A stretch of 64,000 nucleotides of DNA, from positions 1 through 64,000 of the forward strand of contig CAYQXJ010000005.1 of assembly GCA_964421565.1 (NCBI GenBank), read 5' to 3'. Under the pieces are notes generated by a model. The model searched no databases. It was not told the DNA's origin and saw only the letters and a program-made list of their open reading frames with translations. The DNA is from CAYQXJ01 sp964421565 (GTDB lineage Bacteria > Planctomycetota > Brocadiia > SM23-32). Both the position numbers and the translations under genes were made by a program. Each line of letters opens with the position of its first letter. Position 1 is the first letter of the stretch. This document shows positions 25,694 to 34,150 of the stretch, one piece after another.

Positions 25694-26084
25694 CATCTCG
25701 GAGAGGGCCATCCGGGACGTCGTCCGCACAGCCTTTCGCCTCGAGGGGCTGGAGGCCGATGTCAGCGTGATGGTGGTCGACGATGGCCAGATCACCGAGC
25801 TGAATCGCCGTTTCCTGGGGCGGGCTCGCACAACGGATGTGCTTGCCTTTCCCTACGAGCAGGGAGAGGATTGCGTCAACGGCGAGATAGTCGTCAACGC
25901 CGAGATGGCCCTCCGGGAGGCCCAAGCAAGGCCACACAGCACGGAAGACGAGCTTCTGCTCTATGTTGCGCACGGGGCACTGCACCTGCTGGGCTACGAC
26001 GATCACGAACCGCACGAGACGCAACGCATGCGCAGGCGCGAGCAACAGGTCCTGAGCGCCGCCGGGCGGAAAGTGCAATACTGA
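25656..26084 (+). CDS. ybeY: endoribonuclease YbeY
   Basis: A 142-residue metal-dependent RNase for 16S rRNA maturation and ribosome quality control. The zinc motif reads HGALHLLGYDDH (His106, His110, His117), with one residue more than the usual H-x3-H-x5-H spacing. RARTTDVLAFPY, the usual T-D-V-L-S/A-F-P, is present. It begins 38 nt inside the 7TM-HD gene. Confidence 0.93.
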   Translation: MHLEINSSQTVLDISERAIRDVVRTAFRLEGLEADVSVMVVDDGQITELNRRFLGRARTTDVLAFPYEQGEDCVNGEIVVNAEMALREAQARPHSTEDELLLYVAHGALHLLGYDDHEPHETQRMRRREQQVLSAAGRKVQY

Positions 26085-26108
26085 GTCCCCACATTGGAGG
26101 CACGCACC

Positions 26109-27356
26109 TTGTTGTTCTCGGGCGCCGAACTACCGGCTCTCTGGGCTACCGTCTTCCTGGCCGCGATGGTGGAGACGGCTCTGCGCTTCCAGTCCTGGGC
26201 GAAGCTGGAAGAGGAGCTGGACAGCCCGGAGCGGCGGCAGCTCTACGCCCGTTACCTGGCTGGCGCCAAAGTATACTCCGTCATTTGCATTGCCGCCCGC
26301 CTGCTTGCCGCGGTTGCCCTCGTGGCTCTCATCGTGCATGGCGCGCCCGAGGAACGGCTGCGGCTGCACCTGGCCATGGGCGCCTCCGCGACGTTGCTTA
26401 TAGTGGCCGAAGTCGTCGCTCGACTGATCGGACGCAAATGGTCTGCCGGGGTTCTGCGCGGCTCGCTTCCCGTGCTGTACTGGCTGTCCTGGCCTCTGAA
26501 GTTCCTCCACCGGCAGCCCGCCCCTACGGAGAGTGAACCGGAGGAGGCGCCCGAGCCGGAGGTTGTCGACGCTGCGAAGGAGGAGATCCGCGTCGCCATC
26601 GCCGACGGCACCACCGAAGGCGCCATCGAGGCCCAGGAGAAGTTGATGATCGAGGGCATACTGAAGTTCGGCGATGTGGATGTGGCACAGATCATGACTC
26701 CCCGCACGGATATCGAGTACCTGGAAGCCGACACCCCACTTGACGAGGCCATACGCGCAGTGCAGTCTTTCCACCACAGCCGCATCCCCGTCTGCGAGGA
26801 AACGCTCGACAACGTGGTCGGCATGGCTTACGTTAAGGATCTGCTCGTCGCCGTGGGTCGGCCAGAGCGCGACAAGCTGGCCCTGCGCCACGTCATGCGC
26901 CGTCCCTTCCTGGTGCCCGAGACCAACACCGTGGACTCCCTGCTCCAACAGTTCCGTGACCAGCGCGTCCAGATCGCCGTCGTGATTGACGAATATGGCG
27001 GAACCGCCGGCCTCGTGACCGTCGAAGACGTGCTGGAGGAGATCGTCGGCGAGATTGAAGACGAGTACGATGTCGAGGAGACGGAGAATCGCGTGCGCGT
27101 GCGCTCATCCGGCGCACTTGAGGTCGACGCACGAGTGCGCATAGACGAACTGAACGAGCAGTTCGACCTCGGCATTCCGGCAGACGAGGACTACGACACC
27201 ATCGGCGGCTTCGTTACGGACCGTTTCGCCCGCGTTCCGCAGGAAGGGGAGGAGCACCGAGAGAACGGCCTGCTGGTGCGCATACTGCAGAGCGACGAGA
27301 GACGGGTGCAGCGCGTATTCGTGCGACGCATTGTTCCGGAGAAGCCGCAGGCGTAA
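26109..27356 (+). CDS. CNNM/CorC-type CBS-domain membrane protein (HlyC/CorC family)
   Basis: A 415-residue protein with an N-terminal membrane domain (about 1-140, several helices), a linker EAIEAQEKLMIEGILKFGD, the CBS-pair region beginning QIMTPRTDIEYLE and containing VVIDEYGGTAGLVTVEDVLE, and a C-terminal CorC_HlyC domain (DEDYDTIGGFVTDRFARVP). Family members are linked to magnesium/cobalt export. Start: TTG 26109, placed 8 nt after GGAGG at 26096-26100; a TTG at 26094 overlaps that site and cannot use it. Between ybeY and recO. Confidence 0.9.
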   Translation: MLFSGAELPALWATVFLAAMVETALRFQSWAKLEEELDSPERRQLYARYLAGAKVYSVICIAARLLAAVALVALIVHGAPEERLRLHLAMGASATLLIVAEVVARLIGRKWSAGVLRGSLPVLYWLSWPLKFLHRQPAPTESEPEEAPEPEVVDAAKEEIRVAIADGTTEGAIEAQEKLMIEGILKFGDVDVAQIMTPRTDIEYLEADTPLDEAIRAVQSFHHSRIPVCEETLDNVVGMAYVKDLLVAVGRPERDKLALRHVMRRPFLVPETNTVDSLLQQFRDQRVQIAVVIDEYGGTAGLVTVEDVLEEIVGEIEDEYDVEETENRVRVRSSGALEVDARVRIDELNEQFDLGIPADEDYDTIGGFVTDRFARVPQEGEEHRENGLLVRILQSDERRVQRVFVRRIVPEKPQA

Positions 27357-27374
27357 GCCGACCGCGAGAGCGAA

Positions 27375-28187
27375 GTGGCCAAATACCAGCACACCGAGGG
27401 CATCTGTCTGCGGCGCATCGACTACAGCAACACCAGCCAGGTCGCGGCGTTCCTCACGCCTGACAGAGGCCGGCTTTCATTCATCGCCAAGGGGGTTACC
27501 AGGGCACCCAAGAAAGGGGTGCGCACGTCCTTCGACCTGCTGGCACGCTACGAGATACTGTACACCGAAAGGCGCCATACCTCGCTGCAGAACCTGACTT
27601 ACCGTTGGTTGCGCGAGGACTTCCGCGGCCTGCGCATGCAGCCCGAGCGGATTCTGTGTGGTTACTACGTGGCCGAGCTGGCGCTGAACTTCACAGCCGA
27701 GCACAATCCGTGCCCCGAGTTCTACGAAGCGGTGCTCAGCGCCCTCAGGCGCTTCGCTGCCGGCGACATGCTGGGAGTGAACGTGCTGCTGCTGGAACTG
27801 GCAGCACTCGCCGAACACGGCTCCACACCGGCGCTCAGCCGCTGCGCGGAGTGCGGCCGGCGGCTCTCAAAGCGGGGGGCCATCGCCTTCAATCCTGCCG
27901 CCGGCGGAGCTCTCTGCCGTCGCTGCGAGAGCTCAGCGGCGCCCCACCTGCCCGCACGCACCACTCACGTGCGCCGCGACGTGCTGGCCGGCCTTGCCTC
28001 CATCGCGCACTCGCCCGATACTGCGCCCACCGCTTTGGCGCCAAGGTCCATAGTATCCATGAGTATTATCCTGCGTTTCCACATGCGTTACCTGCTCAGC
28101 AAAGAACTGCGGATGTGGGATTACCTGGGTCGCCGAAAGCTCAGCCGCTCGCTCGAACAGCTTCGCTGCGTGCCTTCTTCTGGCTGA
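27375..28187 (+). CDS. recO: DNA repair protein RecO
   Basis: A 270-residue RecF-pathway protein that anneals single-stranded DNA and loads RecA. The N-terminal OB fold starts EGICLRRIDYSNTSQVAAFLT and includes KGVTRAPKKG; a helical part follows, with the zinc ligands CAECG and CRRCE. GTG start at 27375. Last gene of the purA run. Confidence 0.92.
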   Translation: MAKYQHTEGICLRRIDYSNTSQVAAFLTPDRGRLSFIAKGVTRAPKKGVRTSFDLLARYEILYTERRHTSLQNLTYRWLREDFRGLRMQPERILCGYYVAELALNFTAEHNPCPEFYEAVLSALRRFAAGDMLGVNVLLLELAALAEHGSTPALSRCAECGRRLSKRGAIAFNPAAGGALCRRCESSAAPHLPARTTHVRRDVLAGLASIAHSPDTAPTALAPRSIVSMSIILRFHMRYLLSKELRMWDYLGRRKLSRSLEQLRCVPSSG

Positions 28188-28259
28188 CACTGGAAGCCCC
28201 GCGTGACATCCGTAGAATGTCCCCGTTCGTGCCCTGTCTCTCACGTCCGGAGCAGTGTC

Positions 28260-29276
28260 ATGGCAGACCGCCGCGTCAGGCTGTGCATGATCGGTGCAGG
28301 CAATCACTCCTCGCGCAACATCTATCCCGTCTTCTACATGCTGGCGGAGGAGGCAGAAGTCGTCGCCAACTGCGATCTCAAGGTCGAGAAGGCCCGAGCA
28401 GTCGGTGAGCGCTTCGGTATCACGCGCCACTACTCGGACTACGAGGAGATGCTTCGTCAGGAAGAACCCGACGGCGTGATAGTCTGCATCGGGGACAGCG
28501 CCCACGCGGAACTCGCACCCGCCATCATGGGCGCAGGCTACCACGTCTACGTGGAGAAGCCGCACGCGCCATCTCTTGAGAAGTCGAAGCGGATGCTCGA
28601 AGCGTCGCGTGCGACACGCCGTATCTGCATGGCGGCTTACAAGAAGCGATTTGCTCCCGCCTACGCCGGCGCGAAGAGAACTATCGAGTCGGAAAGCTTC
28701 GGCCGGCCAACGATGATTCGCCTGTATCGCGGCAAGGGTGGCAGCCCAGCCGACCATCCCGGCTACATCTGGCAATGGGGCTGCCACGTAACGGACCTGA
28801 TCCACTTCCTGTTCGGCCCCGTCCAGAGCGTTCAGGCGTTCAAGAGCAGGCAGGACTGGAGCAGCGTAACCTGCAACCTGCAGTTTGCGAACGGCGCCGC
28901 CGGCACGCTCACCTACTGCGCACCCGGGCCGAACTGGGAGGAACTGACCGCCGTCGGTGACGGCATGCCCGGCGTGCACGTCAGCAACTCCATCTTCCTT
29001 ACCTGTTACCACGGCAACGCGCCCGTTGGCGGACACCTGCCGAGCTTCGTCGCCGGCTATACCCACAGCAGCGTGGAGATGGGGTTCGTGGGCGAACTGC
29101 AGGAATTCGTGGCGGCGATTCGCGAGCGCAGGCAACCCGAGGCGAACATAGCTCAAGTCACGCACACGCGCGCACTGCATGACTCCATCATGGCGTCGCT
29201 GGACAGCGGCCGTCCTGAGCCGATCGAGCAGTTCGTCCCGGGCGACCTGGGCACCCCCGAGGGCATACGCCCGTAA
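28260..29276 (+). CDS. Gfo/Idh/MocA-family oxidoreductase
   Basis: A 338-residue NAD(P)-dependent dehydrogenase. The Rossmann loop is MIGAGNHSSRN (residues 10-20), the second strand ends VANCDLKVEKA, and the catalytic YVEKPHAPS is at 98-105 (Lys100). The C-terminal half is the substrate-binding beta-sheet domain. ATG 28260 gives the normal N-terminus; the frame is open upstream to 28203 without need. It is followed after 18 nt by a TIM-barrel isomerase, a standard partnership in inositol- or sugar-type catabolism. The substrate is unknown. Confidence 0.85.
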   Translation: MADRRVRLCMIGAGNHSSRNIYPVFYMLAEEAEVVANCDLKVEKARAVGERFGITRHYSDYEEMLRQEEPDGVIVCIGDSAHAELAPAIMGAGYHVYVEKPHAPSLEKSKRMLEASRATRRICMAAYKKRFAPAYAGAKRTIESESFGRPTMIRLYRGKGGSPADHPGYIWQWGCHVTDLIHFLFGPVQSVQAFKSRQDWSSVTCNLQFANGAAGTLTYCAPGPNWEELTAVGDGMPGVHVSNSIFLTCYHGNAPVGGHLPSFVAGYTHSSVEMGFVGELQEFVAAIRERRQPEANIAQVTHTRALHDSIMASLDSGRPEPIEQFVPGDLGTPEGIRP

Positions 29277-29294
29277 GAGAGAAAGACAACTAAG

Positions 29295-30128
29295 ATGCTA
29301 CTGGGACTGCGTAACATCAGAACACTCGGGCAGGACTGGTCCGCCCAGTTCGACGCCGCCCGGAAGGTTGGGGCCGCATACCTGCAAGTGGACGGGGTGC
29401 CTGCCGGCGACGTGGAGGAAGTCGCACGGTTGATGGACAGCACCGGCGTCGGCATCTGGTCGGTGACCGCCCTGTCCACCGCCCTGCTGGGTCCGGACCA
29501 GGATGAGAGCGTCAAGCAGCAGCGCAACGTGCGCACAGCGGTGGAACGCGCCGCCGAGCTCCACGCCCCTTGCGTCACGGTGTTCGCGGGGAACGACCCC
29601 ACGCGCACCTTCGAACAGAATATGAAGACCTTCGCAGAAGTCTTCGGTCCTCTCGCCGACTACGCCGCGCAACGAGACGTAACGCTCGTGCTCGAGAACT
29701 GCCCCATGCTGGGTGGTCAGCCGAGCATCCCGCGCAACCTGGCATACTGCCCCGCCCATTGGGAGGCGATGTTCGACGCCGTGCCTTCGGCAGGGCTCGG
29801 TCTCGAACTCGATTTCGGCCACCTACCCGGCCTCGGCATCGGCCCTGTGCGGGCTGTATGGGACTTCGGCGCGAGGATCCGGCATGTCGGCATGAAGGAC
29901 GCCCGTGTTGACCCAGAAGCGGTCTACCGGCATGGGTGGATAGGGCCAGTGAAGCGCTACTGCCCCCCCGGAGAGGGCGACATTGCGTGGGACGAGGTCA
30001 TCGCTGCGCTCGGCGAGGCAGGCTATGACGGCCCGCTGACCATGGAACACGTCCACCCGCCGACCGACAACGTCGAGCTGTACGAACGCGTCGCCGCGTT
30101 TCTGCGCGGCGCCGCCGCTCGGGTTTGA
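29295..30128 (+). CDS. sugar phosphate isomerase/epimerase
   Basis: A 277-residue xylose-isomerase-like TIM barrel. Segments APCVTVFAGNDP, VTLVLENCPMLGG (metal Glu), LGLELDFGHLPG (Asp/His), IRHVGMKDARVD (His/Asp) and PLTMEHVHPP (Glu) form the expected metal site. It shares a transcription unit with the Gfo/Idh gene and ends before a large inverted repeat. Confidence 0.82.
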   Translation: MLLGLRNIRTLGQDWSAQFDAARKVGAAYLQVDGVPAGDVEEVARLMDSTGVGIWSVTALSTALLGPDQDESVKQQRNVRTAVERAAELHAPCVTVFAGNDPTRTFEQNMKTFAEVFGPLADYAAQRDVTLVLENCPMLGGQPSIPRNLAYCPAHWEAMFDAVPSAGLGLELDFGHLPGLGIGPVRAVWDFGARIRHVGMKDARVDPEAVYRHGWIGPVKRYCPPGEGDIAWDEVIAALGEAGYDGPLTMEHVHPPTDNVELYERVAAFLRGAAARV

Positions 30129-30251
30129 GGCAACCCCTGCTACGAGATCAGACCCCGAGCAGCGGACATACGACGCCGGGCGTTAGGCGCCAGAAATCAC
30201 GGCGAAGTAGCCTGTCGAACCGCCCGAGATGAGCAGTAAGCTCGACTCAGA

Positions 30252-30287
30252 ACGCTTGGGCCGTACTTCAGTAGGCGGCCCAAGCGT
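30252..30287. terminator. bidirectional hairpin between convergent genes
   Basis: ACGCTTGGGCCG (30252-30263) and CGGCCCAAGCGT (30276-30287) form a perfect 12-bp stem; inside, TAC/GTA adds three pairs around a TTCA loop. It lies between the convergent isomerase (ends 30128) and lipoprotein (ends 30311) genes. No T-run on either side, so strength as a terminator is uncertain. Confidence 0.6.
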
Positions 30288-30310
30288 ACCTGCGCAACGC
30301 TGGCCTTGTG

Positions 30311-31042
30311 TCAGTACTTCAGACTACCGTCAAGGTTGTAGGCCGCGTCGTCGTAGAGGTCGAACGTGAAGACTCCAAGCACCAGGTCAAACACCTGGGA
30401 GGGGTCTATGCCTGCGCGGAAGTAGAAACCTGTGTGCAGGATGAACGGCTCGGGAATAGCCACCTCCAGCGAGATCATCTCCCAGTCCTGCCAGCCGTTG
30501 GCAAGCCAGGGCAGCGACTGCCAGGTATTCTGGTAGAGCGAACCGTAGATGTCCCACTTCTCCGGTTCGTAAATGAGCGTCTTGGCAGAGCTGCCGAACA
30601 ACGGATCCTTCAACTCGTCCATGTGCGAGCGCCAGCCGGACATTTCACTCTCGGGCAGCTTGTAGCTATTCACGAGGTAGGGCCACTGCTTGATGTAGAC
30701 ATCGTGTATCGGCCCCAGCCCGATCTTGCGGCGCTCGTCGATCGTCAGTCCGTAGCCGCGGCGGTCCCACTCGGCATCCCCCGTAATCTTGTACAACGCG
30801 CCGAGGTGGAACAGGTCTGTAACCTGGGCGTACGCGCCGATCGCCGGCGGGAAGAATCCGACACCCTTGGTGCCCTCCTCGGTCGGCACCACGGGCGGCA
30901 CGACACCCACGGCCAGCGTGCCCACGTCGAGCGCATCGTCCCGCAGGTTCTTCAAGTAACCGCATCCCAGGCTGCTGACAGCAACTACCGTGACCAGCAC
31001 AAGAACCAACCAACGGCCAACCGACTGCGTCCTTGACCTCAT
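30311..31042 (-). CDS. lipoprotein of unknown function
   Basis: A 243-residue protein. The signal peptide ends with the lipobox SSLGC (Cys27). The mature part is about 215 residues rich in aromatic residues, with TKGVGFFPPAIGAYAQVTD and ESEMSGWRSHMDELKDP as notable stretches; I recognise no family. ATG 31042 is preferred over GTG 31051 because the GGGGGAG ribosome-binding site is about 10 nt before the ATG but touches the GTG. Single gene, divergent from the Lon-like gene. Confidence 0.7.
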   Translation of the reverse strand: MRSRTQSVGRWLVLVLVTVVAVSSLGCGYLKNLRDDALDVGTLAVGVVPPVVPTEEGTKGVGFFPPAIGAYAQVTDLFHLGALYKITGDAEWDRRGYGLTIDERRKIGLGPIHDVYIKQWPYLVNSYKLPESEMSGWRSHMDELKDPLFGSSAKTLIYEPEKWDIYGSLYQNTWQSLPWLANGWQDWEMISLEVAIPEPFILHTGFYFRAGIDPSQVFDLVLGVFTFDLYDDAAYNLDGSLKY

Positions 31043-31205
31043 GGTGCACACTCCCCCTTAGAGCCGCAACGCCAGGAGGCCTCGAACGGCCTCCCACAAA
31101 CCGCTAAGTGATAGTACAGCGCCGCCAGGGCTGCGTCAAGCTGATTCCTGCGCCCCGGCTCACGAGTACCTAACAGCATAGCCGGGACCCGCACCTGCTG
31201 TGTGG

Positions 31206-31234
31206 TTGACTTGGCCGCAGGCACCGCCCATGAT
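31206..31234 (+). promoter_or_regulatory. probable promoter of the Lon-like gene
   Basis: TTGACT (31206-31211), 17-nt spacer, CATGAT (31229-31234). The leader to the ATG at 31337 would be about 95 nt. Confidence 0.35.
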
Positions 31235-31336
31235 GGTGAACGCGGCCCGAAGGGCGAGTCCAGGGGGGCTGCTCGCCGTCCGTCCGTCTGCCGCCCGCTG
31301 CACGGAGCACCGGATGTCTTCTTTGAGGTAACGGCT

Positions 31337-33811
31337 ATGGTTCACAAGGATGTCGCCGAACAGAAGAAACTGAGCGCCGACCAGCTTCGCCGGGCGATCG
31401 ATACCGGGCAGTTCGACTTTGGCACGACGGACGACGTCGAACCGCTGAAGGGGACTATCGGCCAGGAGCGGGCGCTGCAGGCGATCGGCACTGGCCTGGA
31501 AATGACGGCGAACGGCTTCAACGTGTTTGCAGCGGGACGGGTGGGCACGGGGCGCAATTCAACCGTACGAGCCCTCGTTGAGCGGCGTGCCGTTGAAAGA
31601 CAGACACCCGGCGACAGGTGCTACGTGCACAACTTCGAGACGCCTGATGAGCCAAACGCCCTGGAGTTGCCCGCCGGAATGGGGCGCGAGCTCGAGCAAG
31701 ACATGGAGCGCTTCCTGGAAGCTTGCCAGACGGAGATACCCGGCGCCTTCCAGGAAGAGAGCTACGAGCAGCGGAAAGACGAGATCCTGCAAAAGTTCCG
31801 CGAGCGCCGTAACAGGGCCCTCGAGGAGCTAAGCGAGAAGGCACAGGAACTCGACCACTCGGTCGAGGTCACCCCGGCCGGCATCGCGGCGGTGCCGGTG
31901 GTCGATGGAGAGCCGCTCTCGCAGGACCAATTCAGCGAGCTTAACGAGGAGCAGCAGGAAGACCTGCGCGAGAAGGGCGAGCAGTTGCAGGAACTGGTGC
32001 AGGAGGTCCTGCGCAAGGTGCGCCAGTTCCAGCACGAGGCCAAAGAGAAAACCAAAGAGCTCGACAGCGAGGTGGCGCTGTTCGCGGTCGAGCCCATGAT
32101 TAAGGACCTGATGGAGAAGTACTCCGATTCCCCGGAAGTCCAGGATTTCCTCCAGCAGGTGCAGCAGGACATTGTCGAGAACGTGGGACTGTTCAAGTCC
32201 GCCGGGCAGGACGAGCAACAGGGCGAGCATCAGCCGCAGGCCCAGATGCTGGCAGGTGCCAGGCGCATGGCGCTCCAACAGGCGCTGACTCGCTACCACG
32301 TCAACGTGGTGGTGGATAACGCGTGCACCGAAGGAGCACCGATCATCGACGAACGGAACCCAACGTTCTACAACCTGTTCGGCATGATCGAGTACCGGGC
32401 GCAGTTCGGCGGCATGACCACCGACTTCACCATGCTGCGGGCCGGCGCATTCCAGCGCGCAAACGGGGGCTACCTCATTCTGCAAGCCATGGACGTGCTG
32501 CGCAATCCCTTCGCCTGGGACGGGCTCAAGCGCGCCATACGGACCGGTCAGGTCACGATCGAGAACATGTGGGAACGCTACCACCCCACACCCGCCGCCA
32601 CGCTGGAGCCCGAGCCCATGCCCTGCCAGGTGAAGGTAATCCTGATCGGCAGTTCCTTGATCTACCATCTGCTCTACACCCTCGATCCCGACTTCCGCCG
32701 ACTGTTCAAGATCAAGGCCGACTTCGACATCGACATGAAGCTGGACCGGGAGCACCTGCAGCGCTATGCAGCGTTCGTGCGTTCGCAGTGTGATCAGGGC
32801 GAACTGCCCGCGTTCGACCGCGAGGCCACAGTGCGGGTTATCGAGCACGGCATGCGAGTCGCGGGCCACCGCGGGCGGCTGACGACCGAATTCCTCTATG
32901 TCGCAGACCTGATTGCCGAGGCCGGGCAGCTTGCCGGCAACCATGGTGAGGGAGTGGTCAGCGCCGACCATGTGCAGCAAGCCATCGACGCGCAGCGCTA
33001 TCGCTCGCGCAAGCTCCAGGACCGCATCCAGCGCCTGATCGAAGAGGGAGCGATACTGATCGACACGGAAGGCGCGGAGCCGGGGCAGGTCAACGGCCTG
33101 AGCGTCTATGACCTGGGCGACTATGTGTTCGGCAATCCATCACGCATCACCTGCGTTACCTCCGTGGGCCGCTCGGGTGTCGTGAACATAGAGCGTGAGA
33201 GCAAGATGAGCGGCAGCATCCACGACAAGGGTGTGCTCATCATGACCGGCTACCTGTCACGGTTATTCGGGCAGGATAAGCCCCTTTCTCTCTCAGCGCA
33301 CCTGGCGTTCGAGCAGACCTACGGCGGCGTGGAAGGCGACAGCGCATCCTGCGCAGAGCTCTACGCGTTGCTCTCGAGCCTCGCCGACCTGCCGCTGCGC
33401 CAGGACATTGCCGTGACTGGCTCGGTGAACCAGCGCGGTCAGGTGCAGCCCATCGGCGGCGTGAACGAGAAAATTGAGGGTTTCTTCGAGGTCTGCCGAC
33501 AGCACGGACTCACCGGCGAGCAGGGCGTCGTCATCCCCGCCCGTAACGCGCAGAACCTTATGCTCAACCAGCAGGTGGTTCAGGCCGTCGGGGACGGCGA
33601 GTTCCACGTCTGGGCGGTGGAAACGGTCGAGGAAGGCATCAAGATACTGACCGGCATGCCGGCAGGCGAGCGACAGGAGGATGGTGCCTTCCCCGACGAC
33701 ACAGTCTTCGGGTGCGCCGACCGGCGCCTGCGCGAAATGGCCGACGTGCTGAAGGCCTTTGGCCCGCCGGCGCCGGGCGAAGGGCAGGGCTCCAGAGATC
33801 AAGAGGAATGA
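31337..33811 (+). CDS. Lon-like ATP-dependent protease (AAA_32/LonB-type, YcbZ-like)
   Basis: An 824-residue cytoplasmic protease. The N-terminal region has a degenerate Walker A, GRVGTGRNS (67-75), where the usual Lys is Arg, as in many AAA_32 proteins. Residues about 130-330 hold a long Glu/Lys/Gln coiled-coil insertion. Then come the AAA parts (MTTDFTMLRAGAFQRANGGY; MHG-type lid) and the Lon protease domain. The catalytic pair is Ser669 in EGDSAS and Lys712 in NEKIEG, 43 residues apart as in E. coli Lon. Start chosen at ATG 31337 with GAGG upstream. Convergent with the esterase gene, 24 nt apart. Confidence 0.88.
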   Translation: MVHKDVAEQKKLSADQLRRAIDTGQFDFGTTDDVEPLKGTIGQERALQAIGTGLEMTANGFNVFAAGRVGTGRNSTVRALVERRAVERQTPGDRCYVHNFETPDEPNALELPAGMGRELEQDMERFLEACQTEIPGAFQEESYEQRKDEILQKFRERRNRALEELSEKAQELDHSVEVTPAGIAAVPVVDGEPLSQDQFSELNEEQQEDLREKGEQLQELVQEVLRKVRQFQHEAKEKTKELDSEVALFAVEPMIKDLMEKYSDSPEVQDFLQQVQQDIVENVGLFKSAGQDEQQGEHQPQAQMLAGARRMALQQALTRYHVNVVVDNACTEGAPIIDERNPTFYNLFGMIEYRAQFGGMTTDFTMLRAGAFQRANGGYLILQAMDVLRNPFAWDGLKRAIRTGQVTIENMWERYHPTPAATLEPEPMPCQVKVILIGSSLIYHLLYTLDPDFRRLFKIKADFDIDMKLDREHLQRYAAFVRSQCDQGELPAFDREATVRVIEHGMRVAGHRGRLTTEFLYVADLIAEAGQLAGNHGEGVVSADHVQQAIDAQRYRSRKLQDRIQRLIEEGAILIDTEGAEPGQVNGLSVYDLGDYVFGNPSRITCVTSVGRSGVVNIERESKMSGSIHDKGVLIMTGYLSRLFGQDKPLSLSAHLAFEQTYGGVEGDSASCAELYALLSSLADLPLRQDIAVTGSVNQRGQVQPIGGVNEKIEGFFEVCRQHGLTGEQGVVIPARNAQNLMLNQQVVQAVGDGEFHVWAVETVEEGIKILTGMPAGERQEDGAFPDDTVFGCADRRLREMADVLKAFGPPAPGEGQGSRDQEE

Positions 33812-33835
33812 ACCTCAGCTCGGGACGCCCGGCGC

Positions 33836-34150
33836 TTAGTGGTCGCTCTCAGCTACGTTTACGGCGATGTCCGTTCGGAAGGGAGAAGCGGGGAGCCCGG
33901 AGCTGTTGCGCAGGTTGCCCAGCGGGTTGTCCGACCACGCGTAGCGGACGGCAACCGGTTGCGTCACACCATCTGCGTGAACAACCACGGTCTCTCCCTC
34001 GACGCGGGCGTCGGCCCAGACCCATGGTCCCTCGGCGCCCCGAACGGCAAATCCGCGCAGAATGTCACCATCCACACGCAACCCATCTGCGACATGGCTA
34101 AAGCGGAGCACCGCTTCCCTGCCCCGCACGCGCATCGACTCAAAGAGCGG
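33836..34150 (-). pseudogene. severed C-terminus of the sialate O-acetylesterase
   Basis: Directly after the TGA at 34153-34151, the same reading frame continues for 104 codons to a TAA at 33836. It encodes PLFESMRVRGREAVLRFSH, then a beta-rich part with GFAVRGAEGPWVWADA and YAWSDNPLGNLRNSSGLPAS, the usual final domain of sialate O-acetylesterases. It has no ribosome-binding site of its own. It is either lost from the protein or made by readthrough. Confidence 0.8.
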
